Part shown: positions 1 to 11,191 of the stretch, one piece after another
Numbering within the stretch: position 1 is the stretch's first letter
Layout: each line of letters starts with the position of its first letter
From: Pirellulales bacterium
GTDB taxonomy: Bacteria > Planctomycetota > Planctomycetia > Pirellulales > JADZDJ01
Assembly (NCBI GenBank): GCA_035656635.1
Contig: DASRSD010000145.1
Span: 96,534-160,533 of the forward strand
DNA length: 64,000 nt
Direction: 5' to 3'
Made by a program: the position numbers and the translations under genes
Notes under the pieces: model-generated
Seen by the model: only the letters and a program-made list of their open reading frames with translations
Database searches by the model: none
What the model was told of the DNA's origin: nothing

Positions 1-454
1 TGAGCGGCTCCACTTCGCGCGCCGTGCGGCCGATGCCGGCATTGTTGACCGGCACTTCGCGCCAACCCAAGAAGTTTTGTCCTTCGTCGGCGCAAATGGC
101 TTCCAGGCGCTCCTCGCAAAATCGGCGTTCCTTTTCGTCGGGCGGCAAAAACACATTGCCAATGCCATAGCTGCCCAGCGCAGGCAATTGAATTCCTTGC
201 TCCTGCAGTTTCGCCTGGAAAAAGTCGTGCGGCATTTGCACGAGAATGCCTGCACCGTCGCCGGTAAGCGGATCGCATCCACATGCTCCGCGATGCGTAA
301 GGTTCACCAGGATTTCCAACCCTTGCCGCACAATTTGATGGCTTTTTTCGCCGTGCATATTGACGACGAAGCCGACACCGCAGGCATCATGCTCAAAAGC
401 CGGGTCGTACAAGCCTTCGCACCGGCGCGGATCGTATGGAAATTGAGATTGCAT
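1..454 (-). CDS. gltB: Glutamate synthase large subunit, N-terminal part (runs off the left edge)
   Basis: Reading the minus strand from an ATG at 454 gives a protein beginning MQSQFPYDPRR, then EHDACGVGFVV and THRGACGCDPLTGDGAG. These are hallmarks of the class II glutamine amidotransferase domain of glutamate synthase. Cys25 in DACG would become the N-terminal nucleophile after propeptide removal. The enzyme hydrolyses glutamine and passes ammonia to 2-oxoglutarate, so it works with the glutamine synthetases nearby. About 151 codons are present; the synthase and FMN domains lie outside the window. A LysR regulator lies 81 bp upstream on the same strand. No strong Shine-Dalgarno sequence is visible. 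Confidence 0.93.
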   Translation of the reverse strand, partial: MQSQFPYDPRRCEGLYDPAFEHDACGVGFVVNMHGEKSHQIVRQGLEILVNLTHRGACGCDPLTGDGAGILVQMPHDFFQAKLQEQGIQLPALGSYGIGNVFLPPDEKERRFCEERLEAICADEGQNFLGWREVPVNNAGIGRTAREVEPL

Positions 455-535
455 AACCGTTACCCGTTCAATGATTCGATGAATTGCTTGTTTCCCTACG
501 CACAATTGATTTATTTTGAATTGCGGCAAATCGAA

Positions 536-1585
536 TTAATTGGCTGCCGCAGAATGCGCAGCCAGCGTTGCTCCCCCGGCCGTCAAATGATCGTGTTGAT
601 TGCTTCCCGCTGTCCCATGCATGGCCGAGCCATTTCCAGCGGCAGTAAACTCCGCATCGCCTTCGCCATTTCGAAGAGTCGATTGAGGATGCGCGCCAAA
701 CAAATGGCCTTCGCCCCGCAGCAGTTCGATAAACTTGCGCACGGTCACTCCCAAATCCTTACCACGACGATGAATAATTCCCAACGGCCGTACTAATTCG
801 TTGGTTGAAAGCGGCACAGCGGCCAAAGTGCCTGTCTCCACTTCACGCACCACTGTCGGCGCCGGCAACAAACTAACGCCGGCGCCAATCTCAACGGCCC
901 GTTTAATCGTTTCGATGTTGTCGAATTCCATGACCACGTTCACGTCGGCGCGATGTTCCAGCAGCACGCGGTCAATTTCGCGCCGGATCGTTAAATCAAC
1001 GTCAAAGCCAATAATGGGTTCACCCGCCACTTCTTCCAGCGACACCTGCGGCCGTTTGGCCAAGCGATGGCTCGGCGCGCACACCAATACCATCGGTTCC
1101 TGCCGCCAGCCGATGGCTTTGACGGTCCGTGATGGTTTGGGATAGCTTACCAGTCCCAGGTCGGCCTGATCGTTTTCGACCGCTTCGTAAACTTTGTGCG
1201 GATGCAAATACTCCAATCGCACATTCGCCTTGGGATACTGACTAAGAAACTGGTGCAGGTACCGGTCCATGTGATGCAATCCGACGGAATAAATCGAAGC
1301 CACGCGCACTCGACCCGCCACTTCATCGTGCAAGGTGCGCACGCGATCTTCCAACGCGAAATAACGCTCCACAATTTTGCGGCAGCCGCTGTAATAGATT
1401 TCCCCTTCTGGCGTGAGCGAAAACGGCCGCTTCGATCGATCAATCAACTTTGTGCCTAAGTGCCGCTCGAGCTGGTTCACCACCTGGCTGGCGCCGGATT
1501 GCGAGATACCGTTCTCCTCCGCAGCGCGAGAAAAACTGCGCCGCCCGACAACATCGCAAAACACTTTCAGCGACTTAAGGTGCAT
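536..1585 (-). CDS. LysR-family transcriptional regulator
   Basis: The N-terminus (MHLKSLKVFCDVV, then SFSRAAEENGISQSGASQ) is a LysR winged helix-turn-helix at about residues 3-60. It is followed by a periplasmic-binding-protein-like effector domain to about residue 290. The C-terminus is a roughly 45-residue low-complexity Gly/Ala/His tail that is longer than usual for the family. I chose the ATG at 1585 because the only upstream in-frame start is a TTG (1609) that adds eight residues before the normal family start. The gene lies upstream of gltB on the same strand, so control of glutamate synthase, as for Bacillus GltC, is possible. That is inference; sequence alone cannot name the effector. 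Confidence 0.88.
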   Translation of the reverse strand: MHLKSLKVFCDVVGRRSFSRAAEENGISQSGASQVVNQLERHLGTKLIDRSKRPFSLTPEGEIYYSGCRKIVERYFALEDRVRTLHDEVAGRVRVASIYSVGLHHMDRYLHQFLSQYPKANVRLEYLHPHKVYEAVENDQADLGLVSYPKPSRTVKAIGWRQEPMVLVCAPSHRLAKRPQVSLEEVAGEPIIGFDVDLTIRREIDRVLLEHRADVNVVMEFDNIETIKRAVEIGAGVSLLPAPTVVREVETGTLAAVPLSTNELVRPLGIIHRRGKDLGVTVRKFIELLRGEGHLFGAHPQSTLRNGEGDAEFTAAGNGSAMHGTAGSNQHDHLTAGGATLAAHSAAAN

Positions 1586-2009
1586 AAGTTTACCCAGGAT
1601 GTAAGCCAAGATGGATAATTAGCAATCCAAATACCATATCCGATAAGTATTTGCCCCAAACATAGTAGAGTAAGAATGTTGTCGTCCCAAGTCAAGCCGC
1701 TAGCACGAACAAAACAAACGAGCCGGGGACGGCAATTACGCCATAATTATCATGACGCTCGTACATAAATGATTAATTTGCTTATACTTGCATTGATATC
1801 AGCAAGTTTGGCCTACCCGTGCAATTGACGCAATGATTAATGCAGTTTGCGCAATGCGTAGATTAGCCAGCCGAACATTGAACTCGCAGTAATCCTGCTC
1901 AGGCTCAATTTCACTTCTAACAATGGCCTTAATAAAGCGCCTTTTTGGCCCGGCATTCTTGGTACCAGACTCGGCCCGATTGCAACAAGGCGCAATCTTC
2001 AAAGAGCAC
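1586..2009. other. Intergenic stretch without a supportable gene
   Basis: About 420 bp, more AT-rich than its surroundings, between the LysR gene and the RraA-like gene, both on the minus strand. It should contain the LysR promoter. A 76-codon minus-strand frame (1799-2029) has no recognisable motif and starts inside the RraA-like gene, so I do not call it. I see no tRNA, repeat or clear terminator. Confidence 0.4.
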
Positions 2010-2738
2010 TTACCGTTTCCGGCAAACACGTTCCGCTAGTTGGCCAATGCGCGCCGAAAACTCCTTTCGACGTGCGGTGAATTCGGCCACCGTTTTAGAG
2101 CCGGGCATTCGAACATAATCAAGCACAATTTTCTCGGCGGCTGCAAACTCGGCTGCAACATCTGGAATTTGGTCGGCAATTTCCAGCGGTATGCAGGTCA
2201 CGCCATTCAAATCGCCATGCAGTAAATCGCCCTGGTTCACCACGAGGCCTCCAACTCGCACGGGCAACCCAATGTGCAGAATATGGCAGTATCCGTGCGA
2301 ACAAATGGTTCCCCCGGTAAATACGGGATAATTCAAAGCCCGCACTTGTTCTAAATCGCGTCCGGCGCCGGAAGTGATTAACCCAACCGAACCGAATGCC
2401 CGATAGGTGGAACACATGACTTCGCCAAACGTGGCGGCAACAGGCGGATCGTCGAAGTCTTGAAATACCACCACGGCCGGACCCGGCAGCTCCGCAAACC
2501 GTGTGACTTGTTGGTCCATGCTGCCATAAGCATCCCCGGTAGTCGGGGGTGCATCACTGCGAAATGCCGCCGTGGCGGCAAAGCCCACCATCGGTGGCAA
2601 TTCAGAAAACGCGGCTCGAATTCGTCCGTCCATATAGCCGCGGTTTCGCGGCACAACGTCGAACAACTCGATGGTGTTGCTAATGGTGGGCGTATCGAAC
2701 TTCGCCAAGGCAGCCAAAGTTGCGGGGGAAAAGTGCAT
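2010..2738 (-). CDS. RraA / HMG-CHA aldolase-like protein
   Basis: The 242-residue product has the fold signature of the RraA family (regulator of RNase E activity, or 4-hydroxy-4-methyl-2-oxoglutarate aldolase). Visible are TSGAGRDLEQVRALNYPVF, then GGLVVNQGDLLHGDLNGV, matching the family Gly-x-x-x-Arg-Asp loop and the conserved G-D-x-x-x-G-D segment that bind a pyruvate-like ligand and a divalent metal. The length is slightly above that of E. coli RraA, as in the broader dimethylmenaquinone-methyltransferase-annotated group. The start is ATG at 2738. Neighbours do not suggest a pathway. Activity as an aldolase or oxaloacetate decarboxylase is more likely than RNase E control, by family knowledge only. 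Confidence 0.8.
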   Translation of the reverse strand: MHFSPATLAALAKFDTPTISNTIELFDVVPRNRGYMDGRIRAAFSELPPMVGFAATAAFRSDAPPTTGDAYGSMDQQVTRFAELPGPAVVVFQDFDDPPVAATFGEVMCSTYRAFGSVGLITSGAGRDLEQVRALNYPVFTGGTICSHGYCHILHIGLPVRVGGLVVNQGDLLHGDLNGVTCIPLEIADQIPDVAAEFAAAEKIVLDYVRMPGSKTVAEFTARRKEFSARIGQLAERVCRKR

Positions 2739-2995
2739 CGTGGATCCTTAAATCCATGTCAATCCGTGAGTTATCAAGCAGCGAAGACAACATCCTAACC
2801 GAACCTAAATGCCTTTGCAGCCGCCCTTGCGCCCCATGTTGACCACCAAATTTGCGCAACACCTCTCAAAAACCTTGACCATTTCGAAAAAGGAGTTTAA
2901 GCTCGTTCTGGTGTAGTGTATATGCAAAGTATATGACGTGCAGGTGAGCTTTTGGGCCGGTGGAACAAAGTAGAGCTTTATCGAAAGGCAACCGT

Positions 2996-3646
2996 ATGCG
3001 CATCGCCAGAATCACGTTGCAGGGAATTCTTTGGGCAGCCCTTTGTGTTTTGACCATTAACCAAGCACAAGCGGGAAACACTTACAACGAATCGACCAGC
3101 ACCGATCTGTCAAATAATCAAGCAGCGCCCACTTCATTTTCACTTACCTCTGGCACGAACCCGGTCATCGGGAACGTGGGCGCGGCGGTAGGAGATATGC
3201 AAGATTGGATTGCGGTCTCCGTACCTAGCGGATTTCAGTTGAGCTCGCTGATTTTGCACTCGTATATTTCAAACGATGTGCAGGGATTTACGGGGTTCCA
3301 AGCCGGTTCGGCGTTTTCGGGAAATCCTCAAACCGCTCCCAGCGCCTACGAAGGCTATACCCATTTTGGCACCGCAGCTCAAAATGGAGTTCTCGCGGCG
3401 GTTAATTTGGTGGGACAAGATCTGTTGCCAGTGATGGCAAATCCAGCCGATGCACCGGGCTCGCAGGGTTTCACGCCGCCATTGGCCGCGGGAACTTACA
3501 CTTTTTTGGTTCAGCAGTCGGGCGCTTCGACGAGCTATGAATTTGATTTCGGTGTTACCGCGGTTCCCGAACCGGCTTCCCTGGGCCTGATGGGCTTGGC
3601 CGGTGCGGCTTTGCTGGCCGTTGCTTTTCGACGCCGCAAACAATAA
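2996..3646 (+). CDS. Secreted PEP-CTERM sorting-domain protein
   Basis: The protein is 216 residues. It opens with a signal peptide (MRIARITLQGILWAALCVL, cleavage likely after AQA) and ends with a PEP-CTERM signal: VPEPASLGLMGLAGAALL, a hydrophobic helix and a basic RRRKQ tail. Such tails are recognised by exosortase, which anchors or releases proteins at the envelope. The middle is rich in Ser, Thr and Gly with no catalytic motif I recognise. I chose ATG 2996, preceded by AAAGG about 8 bases upstream, over an in-frame GTG at 2960. The gene stands alone between the RraA-like gene and glnA. Confidence 0.88.
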   Translation: MRIARITLQGILWAALCVLTINQAQAGNTYNESTSTDLSNNQAAPTSFSLTSGTNPVIGNVGAAVGDMQDWIAVSVPSGFQLSSLILHSYISNDVQGFTGFQAGSAFSGNPQTAPSAYEGYTHFGTAAQNGVLAAVNLVGQDLLPVMANPADAPGSQGFTPPLAAGTYTFLVQQSGASTSYEFDFGVTAVPEPASLGLMGLAGAALLAVAFRRRKQ

Positions 3647-3734
3647 GTCGCCAAGCTTAACACTGCTGTCGGTATCAGGCCGCCCAGCGCGCTTTCACGT
3701 CCTCAGCTTTCAACCGTTGGAAGGAGCGCAAAAA

Positions 3735-3766
3735 AAGCCCGGGGTTGTTTCCCCTGGGCTTAGTTT
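3735..3766. terminator. Probable bidirectional terminator between the PEP-CTERM gene and glnA
   Basis: The arms AAGCCCGGGG and CCCCTGGGCTT pair over ten base pairs with one bulge, with a TTGTTT loop. A run of six A (3731-3736) precedes the hairpin, giving a U-tract on the minus transcript (glnA). A weaker T-rich stretch follows for the plus transcript. It lies between two convergent genes. Confidence 0.65.
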
Positions 3767-3850
3767 CTTGCGCGACCGATGGTCGTAGCCTTAAACGCAC
3801 AAGTATTCATCGCGAAAAATACTTAACTCGCGAAATCACTCTGCGATCGC

Positions 3851-5263
3851 TCACATATCGTAGTACAGGCAAAATTCGTACGGATGGGGCCGCAGCCGCA
3901 TGGCGTCGACCTCGTTTTTCATTTTGTACGAAATCCACGTGTCGATCACGTCCTTGGTGAACACGTCGCCACGCAGCAGGAAGGCATGGTCGTGCTGCAA
4001 GGCGCTCAGCGATTCTTCCAAACTGCCCGGTGTCTTGGGCACTTCGGCCAATTCTTCCGGCGAAAGATCGTAAATATCTTTGTCCAGCGGCTGGCCCGGA
4101 TTCAGTTTGTTCTGAATGCCGTCGATGACAGCCATTAACATGGCGGAAAACGCCAAGTAGGGGTTGCAGGACGGATCGGGGCAGCGGAACTCCACGCGCT
4201 TGGCTTTCGGGCTGGGGCTGTACATCGGAATGCGGCAGGAGGCCGAACGGTTCCGTTGCGAATAAGCCAAATTCACCGGCGCTTCATAACCTGGCACCAA
4301 TCGCTTGTAGCTGTTGGTGGTGGGGTTGGAAAACGCCAAGATCGAAGGCGCATGCTTCAGCAAGCCGCCGATGGCGAACATGGCCATTTCGCTCAGGCCG
4401 GCGTAGCCGCTGCCGGCGAACAATGGATTGCCACCCTTCCACAACGAAATATGCGTGTGCATGCCGGAGCCGTTATCGGCAAACAGCGGCTTGGGCATGA
4501 AGGTGACGGTTTTGTTGTACTTCTTGGCCACATTCTTGATGATGTATTTATAAATCATCACTTGGTCGCCCATACGCACCAAATCGTGGAAGCGCATGTC
4601 AATTTCGCTTTGACCGGCCGTGGCCACTTCGTGGTGCTGCGCTTCAATGTCGATGCCGCAATCGATCATCGTTTGCATCATTTCGTTGCGGATGTTCATT
4701 AGCGCATCGGCCGGCGGCACAGGGAAGTAACCTTCCTTGTAGCGAATTTTGTAGCCCAAGTTCGGCTTTTCATCGCGGCCCCGGTTCCATTCGCCTTCGC
4801 TGCTGTCGACGTGGTAGTAACCTTCGTGTTGGTTAAAGTCGTACCGCACGTCGTCGAAAATGAAAAATTCCGCTTCCGGACCGATAAAGCACGTGTCGGC
4901 AATGCCCGTGCTCTTCAAATAATTCACAGCCTTGCGGGCCACATTGCGCGGATCGCGGGAGTAATCTTCCCGGGTAATCGGGTCTTGAATGTTGCACACC
5001 ATCACCAGCGTGGGAATGGTGGTGAACGGGTCGATAAACGCCGTTTCCGGCTGGGGCACGACAAGCATGTCGCTTTCGTTAATCGCCTGCCAGCCGCGGA
5101 TGCTGGAGCCATCGAAGCCTAGCCCGTTTTCAAATACATCTTCATCCAGCTTGTTGACCGGCACGGTGAAGTGCTGCCACAGGCCCGGGAAGTCCATGAA
5201 CCTTAGGTCCACCGCCTTGACATCCTTTTCGCGGCACAACGCCAACACTTCTTTTGGCTTCAC
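3851..5263 (-). CDS. glnA: Glutamine synthetase type I
   Basis: The 470-residue length is typical of GlnA type I (beta). The product begins [20 protein letters not shown], carries [10 protein letters not shown], the ATP-binding region around [12 protein letters not shown], and [20 protein letters not shown]. The segment [10 protein letters not shown] contains Tyr398, the position adenylylated by GlnE in related enzymes, so covalent control is likely. The enzyme makes glutamine from glutamate, ammonia and ATP in the cytoplasm. The start is GTG 5263, with AAAGGG nine bases upstream. It is divergent from the type III enzyme across a 636-bp control region, and gltB lies nearby. Confidence 0.97.
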   Translation of the reverse strand: MKPKEVLALCREKDVKAVDLRFMDFPGLWQHFTVPVNKLDEDVFENGLGFDGSSIRGWQAINESDMLVVPQPETAFIDPFTTIPTLVMVCNIQDPITREDYSRDPRNVARKAVNYLKSTGIADTCFIGPEAEFFIFDDVRYDFNQHEGYYHVDSSEGEWNRGRDEKPNLGYKIRYKEGYFPVPPADALMNIRNEMMQTMIDCGIDIEAQHHEVATAGQSEIDMRFHDLVRMGDQVMIYKYIIKNVAKKYNKTVTFMPKPLFADNGSGMHTHISLWKGGNPLFAGSGYAGLSEMAMFAIGGLLKHAPSILAFSNPTTNSYKRLVPGYEAPVNLAYSQRNRSASCRIPMYSPSPKAKRVEFRCPDPSCNPYLAFSAMLMAVIDGIQNKLNPGQPLDKDIYDLSPEELAEVPKTPGSLEESLSALQHDHAFLLRGDVFTKDVIDTWISYKMKNEVDAMRLRPHPYEFCLYYDM

Positions 5264-5602
5264 AGCAGTTTCCCTTTCGCTAAAAAAATTCCAGAAGGAA
5301 GAACGATTGGTTTTTACAAATTTGGATCGTCTCTGTCAGATGGGCTGGTGCCTTTCGTACGCCGGCACCCCGGTGTTATCGCAGCCGCTAACTCCCCAGC
5401 CGGCGGCAAAAAGAACCTCAGGGTTCCGCCATTAAGCAATCACAGTGCCGTAGCCTGGAGCACAGCGCGCAGAAAGAACATGATAGCGCCTAATTGCCTG
5501 CTTGCAACGGGGTTGAGCAAAAAATGTCGGCGGCGAAAATGAGGGCAATTCATGCGAATATGCCGACGATTTAGGCACTCCTAGATCAATCCACAGGCAA
5601 AT

Positions 5603-5621
5603 TGCACGATCAAGCGGTGCA
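5603..5621 (+). promoter_or_regulatory. NtrC-like dyad upstream of the type III glutamine synthetase
   Basis: TGCAC (5603-5607) and GTGCA (5617-5621) form a perfect inverted repeat with a nine-base spacer. Enteric NtrC sites have the same half-sites with a seven-base spacer, so this is similar but not canonical. It lies about 150 bp upstream of the sigma-54 element at 5753, a normal enhancer distance. The role is inferred. Confidence 0.4.
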
Positions 5622-5752
5622 GTATTCGGCCATTCCTCAAGATCGATAAAAACAACCTGTCGCTGGTTTCTGGCGGTAGCCGAATGACTTACCGCTTGGT
5701 AACCAATTTGTCAGCCGGAAAGCGCGGAAGGTCCGGTCACTTCGCCACATCG

Positions 5753-5768
5753 TGGCATGTAGTTTGCC
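5753..5768 (+). promoter_or_regulatory. Sigma-54 (RpoN) -24/-12 promoter for the type III glutamine synthetase
   Basis: The sequence TGGCATGTAGTTTGCC matches the sigma-54 consensus TGGCACG-N4-TTGC except for one base. The invariant GG (5754-5755) and GC (5766-5767) have the required ten-base separation. Transcription would begin near 5779, giving a 5' leader of about 120 bases before the ATG at 5900. With the dyad upstream it suggests nitrogen-responsive, enhancer-dependent expression. Confidence 0.7.
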
Positions 5769-5899
5769 TATAGCGGGGCAGACTAGTCTGAATTTGCTTA
5801 CAGAGTCAAGGACGCCACTCTGTCTATTTAACCCGAACTGCCGCAGTTCCAAGGAATGGAGCTGGCGGCAAGCGTCTTTGCTTTTGTAAGGAGTTCTTC

Positions 5900-8154
<2,255 letters not shown>

Positions 8155-8195
8155 ACCTCCTCATTTTCAACCGGTTCGCAACCAATTCAACTACG

Positions 8196-8231
8196 GCCCT
8201 GTATCTGTGATAAAGCGGATACAGGGCTTTT
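8196..8231 (+). terminator. Rho-independent terminator after the type III glutamine synthetase
   Basis: GCCCTGTATC (8196-8205) and GATACAGGGC (8218-8227) form a perfect ten-base-pair stem with a twelve-base loop, followed by TTTTCCGTTTCTTT. It begins 42 bp after the stop codon. A possible upstream start of the Uma2 gene (8207) would fall inside this hairpin. Confidence 0.9.
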
Positions 8232-8311
8232 CCGTTTCTTTCCCCGCTGAGGCGCCCGATGGAATATGGTACAATGACGCTGGGCACTTGTTGATTTGGG
8301 AGTCACGAATC

Positions 8312-8914
8312 GTGAAAGCTGTTTTCGCCAGCGTTCCTGACCATATTTTGGAGTGGCGGCGCCGCACTGATGCCGACCAGTGGGACGAAATGTGGGAAGG
8401 GGTTTTACATATGGCGCCGAGTCCGAATCGAGAGCATCAGAGTATTGAGTTCAAATTGGCGATGTGGTTGGAGCAGAATTGGGCCGAGCCAAATGGCTGT
8501 CGGATTTATCCGCAAATTAATGTTGCCGAACCAGACATTGATAAATGGACTGACAATTATCGAATCCCCGATCTCGTGCTGTTGATGCCGGCGCGATTCA
8601 ATATCGATCGCAACGAATACTTCAACGGCGGGCCGGATGCGGTTGTCGAAATTCACAGCCCAGAAGACGAGGCGTATGAAAAGCTCGATTTCTATTTCAA
8701 AGTCGGCGTGCGAGAAGTATGGATTATTGAGCGCGATTCCAAGCGCCCGGAAATCTACGAGCCCGCCGGCGCCGGCGGGCATCAACTGCGCAAGGCCGAT
8801 GCGAACGGTTGGCTCCGCAGTGACGTGGCCGGCGCCGAATTCCGCGCCGCCGGTAACGGCAAGCTCGAAATCCGCTTGACCGGCCGCCCGGAAACCGCCG
8901 CGAGATTGCCGTGA
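8312..8914 (+). CDS. Uma2-family putative restriction endonuclease-fold protein
   Basis: The 200-residue product has the Uma2 (DUF820) pattern: WEGVLHMAPSPNREHQ near the N-terminus, RIPDLVLLMPARFN, VVEIHSPEDEAYEKLDFYF and GVREVWIIERDSK. These correspond to the PD-(D/E)xK nuclease core, with the conserved Asp, Glu and Lys visible. Uma2 proteins are abundant in cyanobacteria and planctomycetes, and their function is mostly unknown. I chose GTG 8312 because GGGAG lies nine bases upstream and because an earlier start would fall inside the preceding terminator. It is a single gene unit with no obvious partner. Confidence 0.85.
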   Translation: MKAVFASVPDHILEWRRRTDADQWDEMWEGVLHMAPSPNREHQSIEFKLAMWLEQNWAEPNGCRIYPQINVAEPDIDKWTDNYRIPDLVLLMPARFNIDRNEYFNGGPDAVVEIHSPEDEAYEKLDFYFKVGVREVWIIERDSKRPEIYEPAGAGGHQLRKADANGWLRSDVAGAEFRAAGNGKLEIRLTGRPETAARLP

Positions 8915-9117
8915 CGGACGCGTTGACCAAATCAAATGGTCTCGCCCGCCTGAAAAGCATTCTTACAACGTTTAGCGGCCGAGCTTGCTCGGCGCTCGCA
9001 TACCAGCCGGTCAGCACTCGCAACACTTTTGTAAGACTTGAAAGAAGTTTATATTAGTTCGAAGAGTTTGCAACAATTCGGCTATTGAATCAATCGTTAT
9101 TCGGGGGAAGAGTTTCG

Positions 9118-9948
9118 ATGCCTGAATGGACCCGGGAAACGATTGTCGATGAGGCTCGCAAGACGGCGGGTAAGGTAGACGGTCCGCTCTCGAAGTCGGC
9201 ATTCCGTCAGCATACAGGCATTTCCGACTATTACATTTACCGCCTCTTTCCCGAAGGCGGCTGGACGGAGATACGCGAACTCGCAGGTTTGCCGCGTCAT
9301 CCGCAAGATAATGAATCGTTGGAAGACGACGAGCTACTTCAAGAATTTCATCGTGTCGTGGAGCATTTTGGTGAGGTCCCAACAGGGCACAGATTCGCGT
9401 CGGTAGCGACGATAAGTTTTGACACTCTGAAGAAGCGGTTCGATGGCCGCGATGGATTAATCGGTCGTTACCGTGATTGGCTAATAACCAAGCATCCGGA
9501 CTCCCCGTTGCTGCAAATGATAAAAGTGAAGTCGACGCATGAGATAGTTCCGCCACCTATCGCCGTCCCAACCACTGAACGCCCTCAGTGGTCGAAGGCC
9601 GATGGGCTAGTCTTTGGTGCCCCGATCAATTTTCGCGGGTTACGTCATGCGCCAATTAACGAGCAAGGTGTCGTGTATTTGTTTGGGATGGTCAGTTCCG
9701 AATTAGGGCTGATCGTCGAAGCTGTTCAGTCAGCCTTTCCAGATTGTGAAGCCAAGCGATGCATCGATAGGAACAATAATCGATGGCAGCGGGTAAGAAT
9801 CGAATTCGAATTCTACAGCAGCAATTTCCGCGAACACGGCCACAATTGCACGGGTTGCGACTTAATCGTTTGCTGGGAGCATGACTGGCATGACTGCCCA
9901 ATCGAGGTCATTGAGTTGCGGTCAGTGATCGATCAACTTGACGCATAA
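9118..9948 (+). CDS. Protein with homing-endonuclease-associated repeat and putative C-terminal nuclease-like domain
   Basis: The N-terminal 60 or so residues (WTRETIVDEARKTAGKVDG, then SKSAFRQHTGIS) resemble the homing-endonuclease-associated repeat, a short helical DNA-binding unit. A second unit lies near residues 80-125. The C-terminal half carries LVFGAPINFRGLRHAPINEQ, GVVYLFGMVSSELGLIVEAV and CDLIVCWEHDWHDCP. I know this pattern as a conserved bacterial domain with restriction-endonuclease-like features, with D/E residues around LIVCWEHDW as possible catalytic ones. Function is unproven. ATG 9118 is chosen for its GGGGGAAG ribosome-binding site; an upstream TTG (9085) is in frame but less likely. 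Confidence 0.7.
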   Translation: MPEWTRETIVDEARKTAGKVDGPLSKSAFRQHTGISDYYIYRLFPEGGWTEIRELAGLPRHPQDNESLEDDELLQEFHRVVEHFGEVPTGHRFASVATISFDTLKKRFDGRDGLIGRYRDWLITKHPDSPLLQMIKVKSTHEIVPPPIAVPTTERPQWSKADGLVFGAPINFRGLRHAPINEQGVVYLFGMVSSELGLIVEAVQSAFPDCEAKRCIDRNNNRWQRVRIEFEFYSSNFREHGHNCTGCDLIVCWEHDWHDCPIEVIELRSVIDQLDA

Positions 9949-10088
9949 TCGCGGCGGCTCGGCCACCGATAACCAAACGCTGCAATGGACCGTGCGGGCA
10001 TGACGGTCCCTGGTATTCGATAGTTGGTCGGCACTCGCCCCGGCCATTGAACGGTGTTACGTTAGAGGCGTTTCAACTGGAAATCAGC

Positions 10089-10574
10089 ATGGCAAAGAAG
10101 ACGGCCCCGATCTATGTCGTCAAAGTGGCACTCAAGGATGCCAAAAAGATTTGGCGGCGAATCGCCCTTCGGGGAAATCAAACGCTCGACGATCTGCACG
10201 AAGCGATCTACGATGCCTTTGACCGCTACGACGAGCATTTGTACTCGTTTTTCTTTCCGCCCGAGGGAAGCCGAAGCCGCGGGCGAAATCGACTGCGCGA
10301 TGCCGTGGAGTACGCACACCCGTACATGGTCGAAGATCCAGGGCCGTTTCGCGACGAGCCGCTGCTGGATGCTTCCCAGACTCGAATCGATTCGCTTGGC
10401 TTATCGAAGGGACAACGATTTGAATACCTGTTCGATTGGGGCGACGAGTGGTGGCATGAATTGACCGTCGAAGAAGTCGATGCAAAGCCTGAAAGAGGGC
10501 GGTATCCAAAGATCGTCGAAAAGCATGGGGAATCTCCGCCCCAGTATCCGGATTTGGAGGAATGCGAGGAATAG
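10089..10574 (+). CDS. Plasmid pRiA4b ORF-3-like protein (IS1096 TnpR-like family)
   Basis: The 161-residue product starts MAKKTAPIYVVKVALKDAKK, then IWRRIALRGNQTLDDLHEAI, and ends GDEWWHELTVEEVDAKPERG, the diagnostic pattern of the PRiA4_ORF3 family (PF07929). These proteins are common as chromosomal singletons and in mobile elements, with no agreed function. The start is ATG 10089, with GGA ten bases upstream; an in-frame TTG at 10047 is less likely. It lies in a stretch of small accessory genes between the nitrogen genes and gltA. Confidence 0.85.
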   Translation: MAKKTAPIYVVKVALKDAKKIWRRIALRGNQTLDDLHEAIYDAFDRYDEHLYSFFFPPEGSRSRGRNRLRDAVEYAHPYMVEDPGPFRDEPLLDASQTRIDSLGLSKGQRFEYLFDWGDEWWHELTVEEVDAKPERGRYPKIVEKHGESPPQYPDLEECEE

Positions 10575-10653
10575 CCAGCGAGCAATTGGCAAGTTGCTGC
10601 TGAATCGCCTTGCGCGATAGGGGGATGTGTTATTTGTGCCGGCGACCGATGCG

Positions 10654-10883
10654 CTAGACGCGCAGCACCTTTACCAGTCTGTCTTGCGAATCGACGGAAT
10701 AAATTATTCCCAACGGCTGCTCAAATAAAATTCTGCGACTTAAATCTCGTGACTCGCCGACTTCGATCGGAAAGTCTCGCAAAAGATCATCCACGATCGA
10801 CGCCGCCTTGGTAACTGCATCGCGAGCCAGATTTTCGTTAGCGCTGTTTCCGCCGTCCGATTCCATACGACGGTGTATTTCAT
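10654..10883 (-). pseudogene. RelE/ParE-like toxin gene, frameshifted
   Basis: Translation from ATG 10883 gives a typical RelE/ParE N-terminus (MKYTVVWNRTAETALTKIWL). The rest of the family (RDAVTKAASIVDDLL, GESRDLSRRILFEQP, GIIYSVDSQDRLVKVLRV) is in another frame. The switch point is near 10821-10830, where a short deletion has probably occurred, since about three residues expected between IWLA and RDAV are also missing. The start overlaps the antitoxin stop as ATGA (10883-10880), a normal coupled toxin-antitoxin arrangement. The product is probably inactive. The conserved C-terminus makes the family assignment fairly firm. Confidence 0.7.
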
Positions 10884-11089
10884 TTAAGGCGCTCGAAGTC
10901 GGCTAGGATTTTGCTTAATGGCCGACCCTCTTCTTTTTCCGCTTCGCATAGCTCCCCCTCAGTGAATGGCGGAACATAGTATTCATAGTCGCTGACCGGT
11001 CGAAACCAGCCCAACGTGTTCCCCTCTGCGTCGCAGACCTCGACGCTACGTTCTAGGCCCGCGAGTTTAGCGCCGGGTGGATGGATCAA
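10880..11089 (-). CDS. Antitoxin partner of the RelE/ParE-like gene (5' end possibly frameshifted)
   Basis: The 69-residue frame contains KLAGLERSVEVCDAEGNTLG, then FTEGELCEAEKEEGRPLS and ILADFERLK, the usual shape of small antitoxins paired with this toxin family. In this frame only a TTG (11089) is available and it has no ribosome-binding site. A better start, ATG 11105 (MDKLTVDPSTRR), is in the neighbouring frame and stops at 11067. Adding one base near 11072-11075 would join them into MDKLTVDPST-GAKLAGLE, which fits the family. So the antitoxin may be broken too. Its stop overlaps the toxin start by four bases. Confidence 0.65.
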   Translation of the reverse strand: MIHPPGAKLAGLERSVEVCDAEGNTLGWFRPVSDYEYYVPPFTEGELCEAEKEEGRPLSKILADFERLK

Positions 11090-11191
11090 CAGTAAGCTTG
11101 TCCATAGAAATTGCCTTTCTCATTGTCCTTATTGACAACCAATCTATTTTAGACAAGCTGTTGTGTCACGAGCAACTTTGCCAAATCTCTC

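Noticed and set aside
1799..2029. 76-codon minus-strand frame before the RraA-like gene's end
   Set aside because: Starts inside the RraA-like gene, no motif, no ribosome-binding site seen.
2918..2935. Direct repeat GTATATG (2918-2924 and 2929-2935) upstream of the PEP-CTERM gene
   Set aside because: Seven-base AT-rich repeats of this kind occur by chance; no regulator partner is evident.
8207..8311. Upstream in-frame extension of the Uma2 gene
   Set aside because: Falls in the terminator hairpin 8196-8231; GTG 8312 has a better ribosome-binding site.
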